Below are positions 61,865 to 64,000 of a stretch of 64,000 nt of DNA, in pieces. Position 1 is the first letter of the stretch. Each line of letters starts with the position of its first letter. The DNA is taken from NCBI GenBank assembly GCA_964529415.1, contig CAZGWD010000014.1:1-64000 (forward strand), written 5' to 3'. The translations under genes were made by a program, and so were the position numbers. Below the pieces are notes generated by a model. That model searched no databases. It was not told the DNA's origin and saw nothing but the letters and a program-made list of their open reading frames with translations. Source of the DNA: CAYMPH01 sp964529415. GTDB taxonomy: Bacteria > Spirochaetota > UBA4802 > UBA5550.

Positions 61865-61870
61865 TAAAAA

Positions 61871-63292
61871 TTATTGCAAGTTAATTGGAGATAAAGCATT
61901 TGTATTTAAAACACTATCAAAAATCTGACCATATTGAGGTAAAACTGATGATTCATAAACATTATAAATTCCAGGCTTAATATTAGTAAAAGCCACAGTA
62001 CCAGTAGCTGATATATAAGCTGCTGCAATAGGCATTTTAAAACTTGAAATTTTTGTATTGTATGTATCCCAAGCAGTTGTAAATATGGCTGGTGGAGCTG
62101 GATCAGCAGTTATACATAATGCATATTTATTGGAATAATTTATTTTGTATTTTTCATAATTTAAATAATAATCCATTAAAGGCCCAATATAACTCCCTGG
62201 ATTAATAGGAGCTTTTGGAAAATCGCAGTTAACAATATTTACATTCGATCCTGTATCAGTTCTTGCATCATTTAATACAAAATAATCTGTATCAGTTGAA
62301 CCACTTGGAACAAGAATAATATACCCATTAACACCTGATTTTGTTATTAGCGGAGTAGTCCGCGCAGTTGCAGGAACATAACTTCTTGCAACACCAAGAA
62401 TATGCCCATATGGTAATTCATTTTCATGAACTCTTCTCAAATAATCAGATAAACCCCAGTAATGAGTTAATGTCATTACTCCATCCGGATATGATACCAT
62501 TTCATATTTCTTGATAAAATTTTTAATCAGAAGCCTAACTTCTAAAACTGTTCTGCTGTCTGCAAGACTGAATTCAAACCCACCGGAAATTGGAATTTCT
62601 AAAGGAAATATTCTATTTACATATAGTGCTTCCATTCGCAGAGTATCCCAATAGGTATTCATCATTGATGAAGCAAAATCATAACCGTTTACTGAATTTT
62701 CTGCGAAAATTGCTGATGAAGTGCTTACATAAGTCCAGTTCGCTCCTCCATCAGCGGAAGTATATTGAGTAGCATTATTGAAAAGTGTTTTTCTAAAATA
62801 TATTTTTAAAGATGTATATGTTTTACCTGGAGTAACATCATCTGTTTGGAGAAGGATTCCGCTTTTGAAAAATGAATCAAAGTTATCCAAACCTACAGAA
62901 TAAGTCTGCCTGAAATTAGCAAATTTAAGTTCAGTACCATCGGATGCAACAATTCTCATTTCAGCTATATCAAACATAAACTGAGTTGGTAGAAAAACAT
63001 CATTTACACCAGCTGCGCCGGTTTTATAAAATACAGAATCATCTTCAAGTAAATTACTATTCATTGCTGGAAAACTCCAATTCCAAACATAATTTGGCTC
63101 AGATTCATAAGTACCTTTCAATATAACTTCCATTCTGTCAGTACTCATTTCCCAGAGGAGAGCTTTTTCTCCACATGAAGTATTCATTAAAACAGAAAAA
63201 ATTAAAATAATTTTCACAAGCAGTTTAATAGCAATTAATGCTTTGAATTTTTTACTATTTTTTAATTTATTTATTGTTTTCATTATATTCAT
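61871..63292 (-). CDS. Large putative lipoprotein, unknown
   Basis: A 473-residue lipoprotein. The signal region is long (about 1-40), with a Lys-rich start, a hydrophobic stretch (LLVKIILIFSVLM) and the lipobox-like NTSC, so Cys40 may be lipidated. The mature part is beta-rich with many Thr, Ser, Asn and aromatic residues and only two more cysteines (VNCDF and ALCIT, about 350 and 391). I recognise no domain. There are two ATG near the start and no strong ribosome-binding site. The gene lies next to a beta-barrel gene on the same strand, so both may act at the outer membrane. Confidence 0.65.
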   Translation of the reverse strand: MNIMKTINKLKNSKKFKALIAIKLLVKIILIFSVLMNTSCGEKALLWEMSTDRMEVILKGTYESEPNYVWNWSFPAMNSNLLEDDSVFYKTGAAGVNDVFLPTQFMFDIAEMRIVASDGTELKFANFRQTYSVGLDNFDSFFKSGILLQTDDVTPGKTYTSLKIYFRKTLFNNATQYTSADGGANWTYVSTSSAIFAENSVNGYDFASSMMNTYWDTLRMEALYVNRIFPLEIPISGGFEFSLADSRTVLEVRLLIKNFIKKYEMVSYPDGVMTLTHYWGLSDYLRRVHENELPYGHILGVARSYVPATARTTPLITKSGVNGYIILVPSGSTDTDYFVLNDARTDTGSNVNIVNCDFPKAPINPGSYIGPLMDYYLNYEKYKINYSNKYALCITADPAPPAIFTTAWDTYNTKISSFKMPIAAAYISATGTVAFTNIKPGIYNVYESSVLPQYGQIFDSVLNTNALSPINLQ

Positions 63293-63322
63293 AATTGTAT
63301 TTATTTAACAGCCGTATTTATT

Positions 63323-63889
63323 TTATGGAATTATATTAAAATAAAGACATATTCCTACATTAAAGATATGACCGCCTGGTGCATTTGCAACTACCCCGGC
63401 CTCCAATATATATATATAATCTAGTCTTAAGCCAATATTTATAAATTTGCCTGCTGGAAACGAAACCTCAGCACCCCCTATAAAAATCGGCTCAAGTTGC
63501 TCAGACAAATCAGGCTTAATCTGCATATATGCCGCACCTGCGCCAAGCTTTAACTGAATTTTTAAGGGTATATTCAATGGGAGAAGAAATAGAGCAGTTC
63601 CGTAAATTGGAACAAAAGTAAGCTCATTCACCCCTCTTGATTTATAATTCTGGTACGAAACATCAAGTCCGAGCTTAAGAAAATCCGGAGGCAGATTGAA
63701 TCTGAAAAAACCGCCGCCGCCAAGATTAGTTTCAATCAGATTCGCAGTCTGCCCGAGAGGCGCAATAACCCCGAACCAGCCGCCTATCTGCGGACTTAAA
63801 AAATAATTTTTACGGTCCTGTGCTGAAACCTGCATAGAAACAGATATAATTATTAAAACAGGTATTATTATTTTTAATTTATTTAACAT
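63323..63889 (-). CDS. Putative outer-membrane beta-barrel protein
   Basis: A 188-residue protein with a signal peptide at about 1-23 (cleavage after VSA). It shows strands of alternating polar and aromatic residues (GGWFGVIAPLG, GLDVSYQNYKSRG, IQLKLGAGAAYMQI, IGLRLDYIYIL) and a C-terminal VGICLYFNIIP, the pattern of an OmpW/OmpX-like barrel. It precedes the large lipoprotein gene by 30 bases and is probably cotranscribed with it. The region 63890-64000 upstream is AT-rich; I see nothing further. Confidence 0.7.
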   Translation of the reverse strand: MLNKLKIIIPVLIIISVSMQVSAQDRKNYFLSPQIGGWFGVIAPLGQTANLIETNLGGGGFFRFNLPPDFLKLGLDVSYQNYKSRGVNELTFVPIYGTALFLLPLNIPLKIQLKLGAGAAYMQIKPDLSEQLEPIFIGGAEVSFPAGKFINIGLRLDYIYILEAGVVANAPGGHIFNVGICLYFNIIP

Positions 63890-64000
63890 TTATATTATTT
63901 TTAATTCATTGAAAAGACATGAAAAAATCATTAAAATATTTTAACTAATGATATTAGAATCTTCAATATGAATAAGGTTACACCAATTTATTGAAATATA

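Noticed and set aside
61778..61870. A lysine riboswitch in the lysC leader
   Set aside because: Only about 90 bases separate the genes, far too short for the roughly 170-base aptamer, and no conserved core is seen.

Overview
The window is a block of chromosome from an AT-rich, double-membraned bacterium. I infer a spirochaete, probably a Leptospira-like or deep-branching environmental lineage. The reasons are the rpoN - hpf - hprK - ptsH order next to pyrG, the many outer-membrane beta-barrel and lipoprotein genes, a GAF/SpoIIE phosphatase with a separate STAS protein, and HPr kinase without other PTS enzymes nearby. No 16S rRNA is present, so this placement is an inference. No phage, plasmid, CRISPR or rRNA is seen.

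Layout. 1-2.6 kb: partial tRNA-Leu, a hotdog thioesterase, a small MshEN-like protein, a tetraheme cytochrome c and a degenerate response regulator. 2.6-9.5 kb: a tandem-repeat patch, a GAF-GAF-SpoIIE phosphatase, polA, and an AarF/UbiB kinase with a phasin-like protein. 9.7-12.7 kb: lipoprotein, OmpA-like protein, Cys/His secreted protein and a membrane protein. 12.8-16.6 kb: a four-gene operon of lysine 2,3-aminomutase, two Ddl-like ATP-grasp ligases and a GNAT acetyltransferase, with its own promoter. 17-22.4 kb: zapA with a coiled-coil partner, a beta-barrel, and thrS-infC-rpmI-rplT with infC starting at ATT. 22.5-28.1 kb: a CrtI-type oxidoreductase flanked by two long inverted repeats, a CsgG-like protein, tRNA-Val, a GT2 glycosyltransferase and a Y1/RAYT transposase surrounded by its repeats. 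28.2-33.6 kb (+ strand): ribH, nusB, a TPR protein, dgt and a VKOR-DsbA fusion. 33.6-43.8 kb (- strand): STAS, PQ-loop-like protein, priA, an Fe-S UDG-like protein, ptsH, hprK, hpf, rpoN, a geranylgeranyl-reductase-like enzyme and pyrG. 43.9-51.1 kb (+ strand): PilZ, unknown, mfd, SurA-like lipoprotein and two envelope proteins. 51.2-57.3 kb: beta-barrel, SRPBCC, YhhN, a 21-repeat WG protein, and a small operon of hemerythrin, candidate selenoprotein, lipoprotein and rhodanese. 57.4-63.9 kb (- strand): mqnB, mqnD, HAD phosphatase, ddl and lysC, then a large lipoprotein and a beta-barrel.

How the genes fit together. The metabolic genes point to respiration with menaquinone made by the futalosine route, and multiheme and hemerythrin proteins suggest variable oxygen or redox conditions. 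The rpoN-hpf-hprK-ptsH set links carbon/energy status to sigma-54 and ribosome hibernation. PilZ and MshEN-like proteins suggest cyclic di-GMP signalling. The two points I would follow first are a 51-residue reading frame with an in-frame TGA at 56768-56770 and a possible SECIS hairpin, and the KamA/ATP-grasp/ATP-grasp/GNAT operon, which looks like a pathway joining beta-lysine to other residues. Several start codons were moved from the longest frame because of ribosome-binding sites or promoters; each case is stated in the entry.
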